NCBI RefSeq assembly: GCF_030272615.1
Contig: NC_081412.1
Span: 19,693,932-19,757,931 of the forward strand
DNA length: 64,000 nucleotides
From: Cryptomeria japonica
Taxonomy: Eukaryota > Streptophyta > Pinopsida > Cupressales > Cupressaceae
Direction of reading: 5' to 3'
Position numbers and translations under genes: made by a program. Below, piece after piece: positions 38,343-49,600 of the stretch. Numbering within the stretch: position 1 is the stretch's first letter; each line of letters begins with the position of its first letter. A model generated the notes under the pieces. It was given only the letters and a program-made list of their open reading frames with translations. It made no database searches and was not told where the DNA came from.

Positions 38343-39364
38343 CTGTCAAACAAGCAAAACAAATCCAATATCAGTTTTCACATCAAACAAAGATTTCAAA
38401 ATCAAACTCACATCAACAACATGAAACAATTTGCTCATCTATATCAAAGTTCACAATCCTATCATTTCATATCAACTTGTAAAACAACTCAAGTTCTCAA
38501 AAACCATATCAAAACTTGTAAAACAACTCAAGTACCAAAATCACATAAACTTGTAAAACAACTCAAGTTTCCCACCCATATCAGCTTGTAGCACAACTCA
38601 AGTTTCCAACCCATATTGGCTTGTAACACAACTCAGGCTTCACACACATTGAACTTGAAACAGAACATGCAAATAACTCATATTCTGATCAATACAAACA
38701 CATTGATATCTATACATAACTTGGAAAATCGCAAATCAAAACAAGTTATGCCAATACTCATATTGGATAAATCCATCATATCATGACAAGCAAACAAAAC
38801 AAATTTTCAAATCGGCCCATCTTCCAAAATCTTTCTCGATGCGCTAAAACAGATACTTAATGTGCTAAAAAACTCCCACGCGCTAGGCTGTCTCGCCTAC
38901 GCGCTAATCTATTTTCCCTATGCGCTAAATCTTTCCCCCCATGCACCACCTAACCTACCCTATGTGCTAGACAAACCCTACGCGCTAATCTATCCCTCCT
39001 AGGCCCTACCCGTTTAGCCCTATGCGCTAGGTTAAATCTACGTGCTAAACCCCCTTACCGATGTGAACCCCTGCGACCCCTATGCGCTAGGTCTACCCTA
39101 CGCGCTAACCTATTGACCAGACGCGCTACCCAACGACAGCCATGTGCTATTCTACATACACGCGCTAACCTATTAGTTTTATGCGCTACCCATTTCATTT
39201 CGGACGCGACCCCTAATATGCAGCTTGATGCACTACTCTAAAATTCGTATGCTCTAATCTAGACCCTAGACGCACTAAACCGTTAAACCCGAACTTTGAA
39301 ATTCAAAAAATGCTTAAAAACGACAAAATAAAAAGTCAAAAAAGGGTCAAAAACATTGACTTAC
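38343..39364 (-). other. Predicted intron of the antisense PMD gene
   Basis: GTAAGT donor at 39364 and pyrimidine-rich ...cttgtttgacag acceptor at 38343; 1,022 bp. Splicing joins exon 1 codon 25 (Pro) to GAG of exon 2 in phase 0. The intron carries the TAGCGC motif array (about 38835-39290). The second element copy preserves the donor exactly (41861). Confidence 0.7.
38835..39290 (-). repeat. TAGCGC(A/G)T motif array in the PMD intron
   Basis: On plus it reads acgcgctaa / atgcgctag and variants about twenty times, alternating ACGCGCTA and ATGCGCTA, spaced about 20-25 bases. It is the reverse complement of leader arrays A and B, hence the same orientation relative to the PMD transcript. Confidence 0.9.
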
Positions 39365-39509
39365 TGGTGGTCCACGCGCTGCAGGTCTCCGGTACCTCTG
39401 AACGTGCATGAAACGGTGTCTATGATAAGAAATCGGCATTTTCTCTCCAGAGCAAATTCTCTTTCTCCAAAGTCAACAAAGCACAAATGAATCTAATTCA
39501 AGCCCTTTT

Positions 39510-39522
39510 CCCCTTTTATAGG
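39510..39522 (-). promoter_or_regulatory. TATA box of the antisense PMD gene
   Basis: The minus strand reads cctataaaagggg, about 75 bp upstream of the PMD ATG at 39439, which leaves a short 5' UTR. The same box is conserved in the partial copy at 42007-42019. Confidence 0.65.
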
Positions 39523-39895
39523 AAAAAAATGACCTTAGGGTTAGCTTAATGGACCTGTCATATGGTCGCGGTCTTCCCTATACCATAACATTTGTAACTT
39601 ATCAGGAGATGAATCAATTTGAACACTTTTTACATGCATGAAATCATACACATCATATGAATCTCATCACATTAAATCAAAAATTTTCAAAATTTTTCAA
39701 AAATATTGATTCATCTCCTGAGGGGGCATCACCATCAAATATCGAATCTGGGGCATCACACATCAAATCAAATCTGGGGCACGGCTGGCAAATCATAAGA
39801 GCGACACAAAAATTGCATTTGATCATAAATCACAAAAACACATCATTTTCTTTGAAATAACATGTGCACACACGTCACTTCAAAGAGGGGCAAAA
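39523..39895. other. 3' end of Tat internal region, with polypurine tract
   Basis: Between the antisense promoter and LTR2. The stretch ends aagaggggcaaaa, a polypurine tract directly before TGTAGACG at 39896, where plus-strand DNA synthesis would start. The 'ctggggcac'-type short repeats near 39740-39785 have no known function. Confidence 0.7.
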
Positions 39896-41365
39896 TGTAG
39901 ACGTATAAAAATGACCATATTCCTAAATGAATATTTTATGTTCGTTTCTCTATTTAATTAAATTATCCATATTCTTCTATTTTATTAAGTAAATTACTCA
40001 ATTTATTTAAATAAAATTCACTATACCCATTTAATGAATAAATCATTTTATTCAATTAAATCCCCCCTATCCACTTTTAATTAAATTCAAATTTAATTAA
40101 ATAGTTATCCTAAATTAAATAAGTCCAATTTATTTAATTTCCCCAAATTGCAACCAAATTGAATTAAATCTCTTTATTTCAATTAAATCCTATTATCCCT
40201 CCATCCACTTGCAAAATCCTAAACCCCTTTCTAATCCCTTCTAGAAACTTCTAATCGCTTCTATTTAATCTAACCCCTCCTCTAAACTTTGTCACATCCC
40301 TAAGCAAAGGGAAGTCACTTCTCAAACCTCAAAAGTCTCCAATAACCATTAAAGGCTTTCAACCTTCAACCACTTAAAACCTCAAAGTCTTTGATAACCA
40401 TTGAAGGCTTCCAACTTTCAACCACTTAATCCCCAAAGTCTCCAATAACCATTAATGGTTAACTCAAACCCTCCTACATGGTTAAAACATTTGTTTTGAC
40501 TCAACCTTCATCCAACCCAAGGGTCTCATCAGGCCTTTAATGCTTTTACCATGATTATCTCTTAATCATTTGCACAAAGGTTTATCCTTGGATTAACTCT
40601 TAATCCAATGGGTATTCCTAACTTAGACTTGACCCTTACCCTCTAGATAACCATAAGGTCTTCTCAGGACTTTAATGCCTCCAACCCCTTCTCTCAACCC
40701 AATCCTATGTTGACACTTGTCACCATTTCATTGGTGACAATTACAAACATGGATCCCCAACTTTCAAACTCAACCCTTGATTAAATCATTCAATCTTGAC
40801 CATCCATTGTCCTATTCTTGCTATAAATAGAGCTCTCATTCCTCCATTTTCAACAATGATCATCCTCCAAGTTTGTATTATCACACTTATGCTCAAATAC
40901 ATTCAAGCTCATATATCATTTTATGCTCATCATTTAGCCTCTCTTTGCAATAGAATTTAGTCTAAATATGCATGTTTAGAATACTTTCTTTATCATTTAG
41001 CTCAATCATAGACTAAATATATTATGTTAGGATAATATTCATACTAACCTTGTCATCTTATCATCTAGTTTATTGCATTTCTAGAATCAGGCATAGCTTA
41101 GAATACATCTCATTCTAAAATCAATAAAAGCATCCCTCATTCTCGCATTTGCCATCCCTAAAACCATTTTGCTCAGTGATCTGAGAGAAAAAACATTGGT
41201 TTGAGGGACATTGTGAGATAGAGAACCATGGGACCCACCTTGGGAAGCTGAGTAACACGTCGTTGCTCCATAGCTTGCACCAAGAAGTCCTATGTGTGTG
41301 TGTGGACTAGTTTCTAACAATATTTTCACATATTAAGTTTTATCAGCCCACTTTTCCACCATACA
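39896..41365 (+). repeat. LTR2 (middle LTR) of Tat element
   Basis: TGTAGACG...CATACA, 1,470 bp, TATA near 40822. It differs from LTR1 and LTR3 by a missing 15-bp block near 39960, an extra block near 40230 and many private substitutions. It therefore probably derives from a different element copy. Confidence 0.92.
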
Positions 41366-42391
41366 TTTCTATTTTCACTCGCTAATCTATTTTCCCTATG
41401 CGCTAGACTGACTCTACGCACTAAATCTTTCCCCCCATGTGCCACCTAACCTACCCTATGCGCTAGACTGACTCTACGCGCTAATCTATCCCTCCTAGGC
41501 GCTACCTGCTTAGACCTATGCGCTAGGTTAACCCTATGGGATAAACCCCCTTGCCGATGCGAACCCCTGCGACCCCTATGCGCTAGGTCTACCCTACGCG
41601 CTAACCTATTGACCAGATGCGCTACCCAATGGCAGCCATGCGCTATTCTACATGCACGCGCTAACCTATTAGTTTTATGCGCTATCCATTTCATTTCGGA
41701 CGCGACCCCTAATATGCAGCTTGATGCGCTACTCTAAAAATTCGTATGCGCTAATCTAGACCCTAGACGCACTAAACCGTTAAACTCGAACTTTGAAATT
41801 CAAAAAATGCTTTAAAATGACAAAATAAAATGTCAAAAGAGGGTCAAAAACGTTGACTTACTAGTGGTCCACGTGCTGCAGGTCTCCGGTACCTCCGAAC
41901 ATGCTCGAAATGGTGTCTATGATAAGGAATCAGCATTTTCTCTCCAGAGCAAATTCTCTTTCTCCAAAGTCAACAAAGCACAAATGAATCTAATTCAAGC
42001 CCTTTTCCCCTTTTATAGGAAAAAAATGACCTTAGGGTTAGCTTAATGGACCTGTCATATGGTCGCAGTCTCCCCTATACCATAACATTTGTAACTTATC
42101 GGGAGATGAATCAATTTGAACACTTTTCACATGCACGAAATCATACACATCATACGAATCTCATCACATTAAATCATAAATTTTCAAAAAATTTCAAAAA
42201 TATTGATTCATCTCTCGAGGGGCATCACCATCAAATATCAAATCTGGGGCATAACACATCAAATCAAATCTGGGGCACGACTAGCAAATCATAAGAGCGA
42301 CACAAAAATTGCATTTGATCATAAATCACAAAAACACATCATTTTCTTTGAAATAACATGTGCACACACGTCACTTCAAAGAGGGGCAAAA
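41366..42391. repeat. Partial second copy of Tat 3' internal region
   Basis: Duplicates about 38,900-39,895. It includes the TAGCGC-type array (41383-41800), PMD exon 1 (41936-41862, 75 nt, frame preserved), the gtaagt donor (41861), the TATA box (42007-42019) and the polypurine tract. It begins directly after LTR2 without PBS, gag or pol. Exon 1 here has Glu instead of the internal Met and ends in Leu instead of Pro, but has no stop. Confidence 0.9.
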
Positions 42392-43865
42392 CGTAGACGT
42401 ATAAAAATGACCATATTCCTAAATGAATATTTTATGTTCATTTCTCTATTTAATTAAATCCAATTTAATTAAATTATCCATATTCTTCTATTTTATTAAG
42501 TAAATTACTCAATTTATTTAAATAAAATTCACTATACCCATTTAATGAATAAATCATTTTATTCAATTAAATCCCCCCTATCCACTTTTAATTAAATTCA
42601 AATTTAATTAAATAGTTATCCTAAATTGAATAAATCTAATTTATTTAAATTCCCCAAATTGCAACCAAATTGAATTAAATCTCTTTATTTCAATTAAATC
42701 CTATTATCCCTCCATCTACTTGCAAAATCCTAAACCCCTTCTAGAATCTTCTAATCGCTTCTAATTAACCTAATCCTTCCTCTAAACTTTGTCACATCCC
42801 TAAGCAAAAGGGAAGTCACTTCTCAAACCTCAAAGTCTTTGATAACCATTAAAGGCTTTCAACCTTCAACCACTTAAAACCTTAAAGTCTTTGATAACCA
42901 TTGAAGGCTTCCAACTTTCAACCACTTAATCCCCAAAGTCTCCAATAACCATTAATGGTTAACTCAAACCCTCCTACATGGTTAAAACATTTGTTTTGAC
43001 TCAACCTTCATCCAACCCAAGGGTCTCATCAGGCCTTTAATGCTTTGACCATGATTATCTCTTAATCATTTGCACAAAGGTTTATCCTTGGATTAACTCT
43101 TAATCCAGTGGATAATCCTAACTTAGACTTGACCCTTACCCTCTAGATAACCATAAGGTCTTCTCAGGCCTTTAATGCCTCCAACCCCTTCTCTCAACCC
43201 AACCCTATGTTGACACTTGTCACCATTTCATTGGTGACAATTACAAACATGGATCTCCAACTTTCAAACTCAACCCTTGATTGAATCTTTCAATCCTGAC
43301 CATCCATTGCCCTATTTTTGCTATAAATAGAGCTCTCATTCCTCCATTTTCAACAATGATCATCCTCCAAGTTTGTATTATCACACTTATGCTCAAATAC
43401 ATTCAAGCTCATATATCATTTTATGCTCATCATTTAGCCTCTCTTTGCAATAGAATTTAGTCTAAATATGCATGTTTAGAATACTTTCTTTATCATTTAG
43501 CTCAATCATAGACTAAATATATTATGTTAGGATAGTATTCATACTAACCTTGTCATCTTATCATCTAGTTTATTGCATTTCTAGAATCAAGCATAGCTTA
43601 GAATACATCTCATTCTAAAATCAATAAAAGCATCCCTCGTTCTCGCATTTGCCATCCCTAAAACCATTTTGCTCAGTGATCTGAGAGCAAAAACATTGGT
43701 TTGAGGGACTTTGTGAGATAGAGAACCATGGGACCCACCTTGGGAAGCTGAGTAACACGTCGTTGCTCCATAGCTTGTACCAAGAAGTCCTGTGTGTGTG
43801 TGTGGACTAGTTTCTAACAATATTTTCACATATTAAGTTTTATCAGCCCACTTTTCCACCATACA
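42392..43865 (+). repeat. LTR3 (3' LTR) of Tat element
   Basis: 1,474 bp, starts CGTAGACG (TG changed to CG) and ends CATACA, followed by the target duplication aatgg. It shares with LTR1 the 15-bp block and most sites at which LTR2 differs. Confidence 0.93.
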
Positions 43866-43870
43866 AATGG

Positions 43871-44227
43871 AACAAAATGAAACCCTTGCAAAGAATAAAG
43901 CATCAACAAGTTAGACCCAAAGTTATTGAAATTGGGATATCAGATATTGATTCAATTGTAAAAATACTTCTATAAACATGTTTAAAACTGCAATTGAAAA
44001 ATACTAAAAGGTCAGGCATCCTAATCTTTTGTTCAGATGAGACCATGCATAATTATTTTTCCCTTAGTTCAATGCTCTAGATATTGGATGTACAAGTATA
44101 TATCTAGGGTATGTTAATGTTTATAAATCAATAAATTTTCAAATAAGATGTCATTTAATGTTTTTAGAATTTTCTTTCCAATTGATAATTTTGTAATATA
44201 TTGAGAAAAGTTCTCAACCTTTGCATA
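43871..44227. other. Unique spacer between two LTR elements
   Basis: About 360 bp of AT-rich host sequence separating the Tat element from the TR-GAG-like element. No gene or RNA was recognised. Confidence 0.5.
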
Positions 44228-44232
44228 TCATG

Positions 44233-45500
44233 TGTAGCATCCTAAAATTGCGACACTTGCAATTTCGACTGCATTTCGGTCTTCACGATGGCGACGCAAC
44301 ACAGAACCTGAATGGAGACCCCGAAACCTATTTACGACACTAAAAACTGCATTTTCTTGCACCCTGGCCTGAACCTCCTTTGCACCCTGCTGTCCCGAGA
44401 GGTGGGACCAGAGCGCCCAGCGCCCTAGTCCTTCAGGACCAGGGCGCCCAGTGCCCTGGTCCCCCAGGACCATGGCGCCCAGCGCCCTGGTCCCTGGCCC
44501 TATTTTGGGCCCGGTCTCCTATGGGGCTTCGGGTCCTTTTGTTTGCAAATTGGAAATTATCATTTCCTGGTCGGCCTAAGGTCGGGAAAATCATTCTTTT
44601 AACCCTAATTGGCAAGTATATAAACTACATTTTCCTCTACCATTTGGGTAAGAAGGACATATGTGTACAAGCGTGGAAACGATATTCAAACACTCAAGCA
44701 TTCAAGCATTCAAGCATTCCTTCTAAGTCTCCATTCAAGGCTAAGTGTTGCATTCAAGACAAGGATTCAACCATTGAAGAGGAGATCACATACTACTACA
44801 TACAACATACAACAATACAACAAACAACAACATCTATACCTTTGCACATAAGGATACAAACATCCTTACAACAAGGTATTAGTACTTGTTTTACATTACA
44901 ATCATTTACATTTACAGCATTTCTCATTTCTTGGTTAATTCCAAAACCGGGGTTTGACCTAAAGGCAAACCCCTAATCCCTAACCCCCCAATCGTCTTCG
45001 CTTTTCTGTGTGTAGGTTGCAGGTACGCGGCTGAAATTGAAGATCTGGAATCCTTGTGCAGAGACGAACAGATCCCCCTTCGTTTCGCGGATTTTTCGGA
45101 GGACCGTGTGCACGCCGGGCGCCATCGTCCCGTCAACTTTTGCTCAAATTTGCAGGACAGCGTCGTATCGACATTTTACTGCTAATTCCAGGTCCGCAGC
45201 TTCATCCTATATCCCTATCTCAGTTTATAAGCGAATCTTTCTCACTTTCTATGCATTCCTAGCTTAATCATTCTATCTACATTCTTTACAAAAGAGGGTA
45301 GCCTTGCTGTCTTAACCCTTGAAACTTATTTAGCATCCAATCTTGCATTGTGTGGGATTGGATCTTGTGGGTTTCAACCCCTCTTTTGAATGTAAAGTCT
45401 CCCTTAAGTGAAAACCATCAACCCTAGCGACCTCCCTTCTCTCTCCTTGGAGTTGGAAGAGGGGAGAGCAACTAGGGTTCGATCGATTTTCCGCTTTACA
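44233..45500 (+). repeat. 5' LTR of TR-GAG-like element
   Basis: TGTAGCATCC...CTTTACA, 1,268 bp. TATA-type tatataaac near 44617. GC-rich units of 31 bp at about 44412-44490 (three copies, the last incomplete) read gcgcccagcgccctggtcc. The LTR also contains one copy of the GGACCGTGTGCAC motif at 45101. Confidence 0.95.
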
Positions 45501-45503
45501 TTT

Positions 45504-45519
45504 TGGCGAACCCGACGTG
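45504..45519 (+). promoter_or_regulatory. Primer binding site of TR-GAG-like element
   Basis: tggcgaacccgacgtg, three bases after the LTR. The tRNA was not identified. Confidence 0.65.
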
Positions 45520-46680
45520 AACATCCTTTCTGATTATTCATGGTTAGATTTGAGAATTGGCTTCCTTGATTACATTTCCATGTTTGATCTTTTGCAAAAC
45601 TTTAGAGGTTGATTGCATAAAAACCCTAAATTTTCTTTTTGAAAATTGAACTTGTGAAATGTTTAATTGTTAATGCTTGTTTCAGATCTGCCCTTCTATT
45701 ACAAATTATCAATTCATGTTTGTGCTTTTATTTTGAAAATTAAGTGGTTAAGTGTCAAAACCCTAATTTTTGAAACCCTCTTGATTCAACCTTTGTCCGA
45801 CAATTTCACTGATCAAAACATCTCCAAATCAGCTGTAACTTTGGATTCCGCGATAAAATCATAATATCTTTCATCCCTGAAAATTTGGAAAAAAGTTGCG
45901 AGGACCGTGTGCACTCCGAGCGCCATCTTCCCCGACATTTTTTCTGAAATTTCGGGAGCAAGATCTTACTGTATTTTCCTGCTAAAATCCGGAATTTTGG
46001 CTGATTTTATCAAATCTAACACTTTCAAAATTACAGTCAAAGTTGGTCTTGTGATTGCTTGGTTTAAGGCTTCTAATCATTCAAAAATTATTGAAATTGA
46101 AATTTTGTGTCAAAATTGTGTTCTTACTGTCCTAAATCTGAAAAGTGCGTTTGCATTCATTCGAAATTTCAGTGCTTTATTCAAATTCTTGCAATTTGCA
46201 ACTTTTGAAATTAAGTGCTTAATTACAACAACTTTGATTTCCGCTTTCAAAATCGAATTTTGCATGAAATTGAGTCAATTTTTAAAATCCAAAACTTGCA
46301 TTGCTTTTGACATTCCCTCTAAAATCATAAAATTCAAAATTTCAGTTTCCCTCTCTTTTTCAAAATTCAAATTTTGCATTTTTCGACAATCTTGGTAGGG
46401 TTCAATTTTGAAATTGCAACTTTAATTTGGCCTATCTTCAGATCGTAAAATCACTCAATTTTTTCAGATTAGCTCTAAAATCATCATAACTTTCATCCCT
46501 GCAAATTTCGAAAAAAGTTGCAAGGACCGTGTGCACTCCGAGCGCCACGGTCCCGGACATTTTTTTCGAAATTTCGGGAGACTGTCGTGATTGCATTTAA
46601 CAGCTTAAATCTAGAAGATTGGCTAATTTTACTAAAAATTGCTACCTCTGAATTCAAAATCTTCTCTCTCTTTCTAGTGC
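45520..46680 (+). other. Leader of TR-GAG-like element
   Basis: No convincing gene. Contains two ~100-bp direct repeats (about 45860-45961 and 46479-46585) with the GGACCGTGTGCAC motif. A pyrimidine tract 'cttctctctctttctag' ends at 46677, three bases before the gag ATG, and looks like a splice acceptor; a donor was not fixed. Confidence 0.6.
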
Positions 46681-49600
46681 ATGAGTTTTACAACAATAAG
46701 CCCTACTTACACTATTCCCGTTAGACGAAGCCGTAGAATTAAGTCTTTCCGAGGTTTAACTACTAAGGAGATGGAACCTAATTTGAGTAGTCTTTTTAAC
46801 GAGGACATGGGTAATTCCTCTAATCCTCCTAATGATGAAGAAGCTCTCCATGAGGTTTCTGTAGAACAACTTTCGAAATTGGATAATCAATTTGACGATT
46901 TTCGACAATGGATGTCTCAAGAATACCCCGATAGTCAAGCTCTTCCTTTAATTGAGGGTTTAAAACATATGCTTCAAAGTGATAAGAATGGAATTGATAT
47001 TTTGCGTGGTATTGCACACATTATGGATTCGAATGTGATGCCTATAAAGAGTTGTGCCGAATCTTTAGGTTATACACAACCTCCCACTCAAGTCAATCAT
47101 TCTATTCCTTTGACAACTCCTATTGCTAGCATACCTACCTTTACATCAAACATAATGACCACTTCTATACAAGACATTCCCCCTGTGATCACCAGTCATG
47201 GGGGCAATCCTTCTTCTTCAATTAACCCTATTCCTTCATTCAATCCAACTTTTTCATTCATTCCTTCAATGAGTGTTCCTATTACATCTCCACAAATCAA
47301 CATGACGCAAGGGGGCAATTCATTTAACCATTCCATTCCTCCTTGTAGTGTTCCTCCTGTCCAATCATCTCCTATGACTAACTATCATAGAGTCCCACCA
47401 CCTTACTCTCTACCTTCTTTCAATAACATAACACCTCCATCTCAATCTAACACACCTAATATGAATTCTTCGACTGAAGCGACCATTAACAATCTTGCAC
47501 AAACTGTCTCATCTTTACAGCAACAAATTGCCTCTATGAATCAATCTAAGTTTAGTGTGCCCACATTTGATGTTGCGAGCCCACTCTCTTGACATTGTTC
47601 GAGCTATTCCCCCTAAACATGTTGAAATCCCGCATTTGGAGCTTTATAACGGTAAAGGTGATCCTCTAACACATGTTAAGACTTTTCAAACAATTTGTAC
47701 CGATTTTGCTTATGACCAAAGGTTGCTTGCAAAATTGTTTACTAGAACATTAAGAGATAAAGCCCTACAATGGTATTGCTCGTTGCCTTCTTATTCTATT
47801 ACTTCTTTCGAACAACTTGCAAATGCTTTTATTCAACAATTTCAAAACAATATAAGTCCTAAGGTTACTTTGATTGATTTAATGCATTGTAAACAAGGTG
47901 TTAAAGAAAAAGTGACTGATTTCATTGGTAGATATAAGCATTTGTATGCTCAAATTTCTTTTCCAGTGCCTGACAATGATATTCAAAGAATCTTTATTTC
48001 TAATTTGCAAAAAGATATTCGAGACAAACTTCTGTTTTCTGAGTTTACTTCTTTCCAACAGTTGTGTGCAACTCTTCACAATTATCAACTGACTGTGAGT
48101 CAAATGGAACAATCACATCCTATGGCTCCGAGTGATAAGGGTGATAGCAGTCAACAACCATTTGGGAAGTTTAAACCGAACAGAGATTCCATCAAATTCA
48201 ATGAAAACATCATCAACAACAACTTGAATGCAGCATCAGGTGTGCCTCCTATTTCTAAGTTTTTCAAGAAAGAAAGAAAGTATACTCCTTTGAATGAATC
48301 ATTGCATAGTATTATGAATAAGTTATTGGAACAAAATGTGCTTACTCTTCCTCCTATAAGGCAAATTGATCCTGCAAAGATTACTTCACCTTATTTTGAT
48401 AACAAAGCTTTTTGTCAATTTCATCGTCAGCCTGGGCATGATACTGAAAAATGTTTTACTCTAAAGGGTAAAATTCAAGATTTGATTGATAATAATACTA
48501 TTTCTATTTCTGGAGTGAATGATAAAGGCAACACATCTGTAGCTCCTCCTAACCAAAATCTTCATATTTTTACTGATCCATTACCTTCTCATACCTCTAA
48601 TGCGATTGAGGCTAATGATTCCTCTCTCTCATCTGATGGTCTTGTGTCTATGACTCCGAATGTGATTAACTTTGTAGAGCAGCAAGAAAACCCTAAAGAA
48701 CCTTCCATCACATTTGATTCTAGTGAAACTATCAGGGCACCTGATGGTCCTTTATACATAGTTGCAAAAGTCAAGAATACGCCTTGCCGTGGAGTGCTTA
48801 TTGATCCTTCGTGCATGGTTAATATTATTACTGAGGAATTTCTTTTTACTTTGCAATTGAATCAAGTGATCTATGACAAAACAGATGTGGTTATGAAATT
48901 ATTTGATGCATTTTCTTCTCCTGCAATTGGTTCTATTACATTACCTATTGAGGTCCATAATAAATCCCTTGGTGTGAACTTTGCTATTATTCCTTCATCC
49001 GAACAATTTCGTGTGAAGCTTGGCTATCCTTGGCTATCTTCCATGAAAGCTATTGCTTCTCCTATTCACAAGTGTTTGAAATTTCCCCATAATGGTGAAG
49101 TTGTTACTGTCAATCATAGTCTCTTTAAACCAGCTGAAAGAACTTCTAGTGTTCCTATTGATTACTTTTGGCCTAAACAATTCCAATCTCTTCCTCCGCG
49201 AAGTGATCATCTTTTCAAATCTTATCAAAAGTGGAAAACAGAGATGATCCTATCTCTAAGTGAACCTAGAACACCTAAACTTGATATTCCTATCATTCTT
49301 GAGAAGGAAGTTCTTCCTTTGAAAGATAAAACTAATGTCTTTCCTCAAGAAGATTCCCAACCCATCCCTATGGATGTGACTATGTCTATGCCTAATAAAC
49401 CTTCTAAAAGTAGACCTATACCTCCTCGTCATGATGGACTTGGTCTTCTTCCTAAACCAAAAATTGCTCCTTTATATGGAGCAGTTCCTCCTCCTACCTT
49501 TTATAGAGAGAAGAGACCTTCTTCTTCTCCTATTATCCAGCCTAAGAGACCACAACCTAAACACCCAAGTGATAAGGATGAGAGCATTCCTCCTCCTCAA

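Larger units (their letters stand above)
36396..39439 (-). pseudogene. Antisense plant-mobile-domain (PMD) gene inside the Tat element
   Basis: Exon 1 is 39439-39365 (25 codons from ATG, starting MPISYHRHRF). The donor is gtaagt and the acceptor ttgcttgtttgacag is at 38343. Exon 2 is 38342-36396 (648 codons plus stop). Exon 2 holds a plant mobile domain: ERWHSDTNTFHFATGEMTVT (near 38160), FAWGSAMLAHLYRGL (near 37830) and LLxVWCWEHIPATRP (near 37720, x = TAG). Then come an acidic/RG-rich stretch (GDEGDDGDDGGDGRGRGG, about 37165-37100), a Pro-rich part, and a heptad-like coiled coil (about 36805-36600) ending near 36400. In-frame stops: TAG at 38273, 38057, 37733, 37382, 36788, 36779, 36758, 36542; TGA at 37097, 36941, 36755, 36710 (first bases, minus). 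No frameshift. Related PMD proteins include host genes MAIN/MAIL1 and transposon-borne copies. A role here is unknown. Confidence 0.82.
22731..43870 (+). mobile_element. Tat-lineage Ty3/gypsy retrotransposon with three LTRs
   Basis: The element spans 22736-43865 and is flanked by aatgg at 22731-22735 and 43866-43870. LTRs lie at 22736-24211, 39896-41365 and 42392-43865. The internal region has PBS, long leader, gag, pol with an additional archaeal-type RNase H domain (diagnostic of the Tat lineage), and an antisense PMD gene before the middle LTR. After the middle LTR only the last 1 kb of the internal region is repeated, followed by the third LTR. The single target duplication around all three LTRs shows that the present structure is one insertion that was later rearranged, or was integrated already recombined. 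All genes carry premature stops. Confidence 0.9.

Noticed and set aside
41446-41694. Minus-strand 82-residue His/Arg-rich open stretch in the motif array
   Set aside because: It only translates the TAGCGC motif repeats (LAR/LAH periodicity) and would lie within the predicted intron of the PMD copy. In copy 1 the frame is not preserved.
44228-44615. GC-rich open stretches within the LTRs of the gag-only element
   Set aside because: They arise from the 31-bp GC-rich units and are not conserved in length between the two LTRs.
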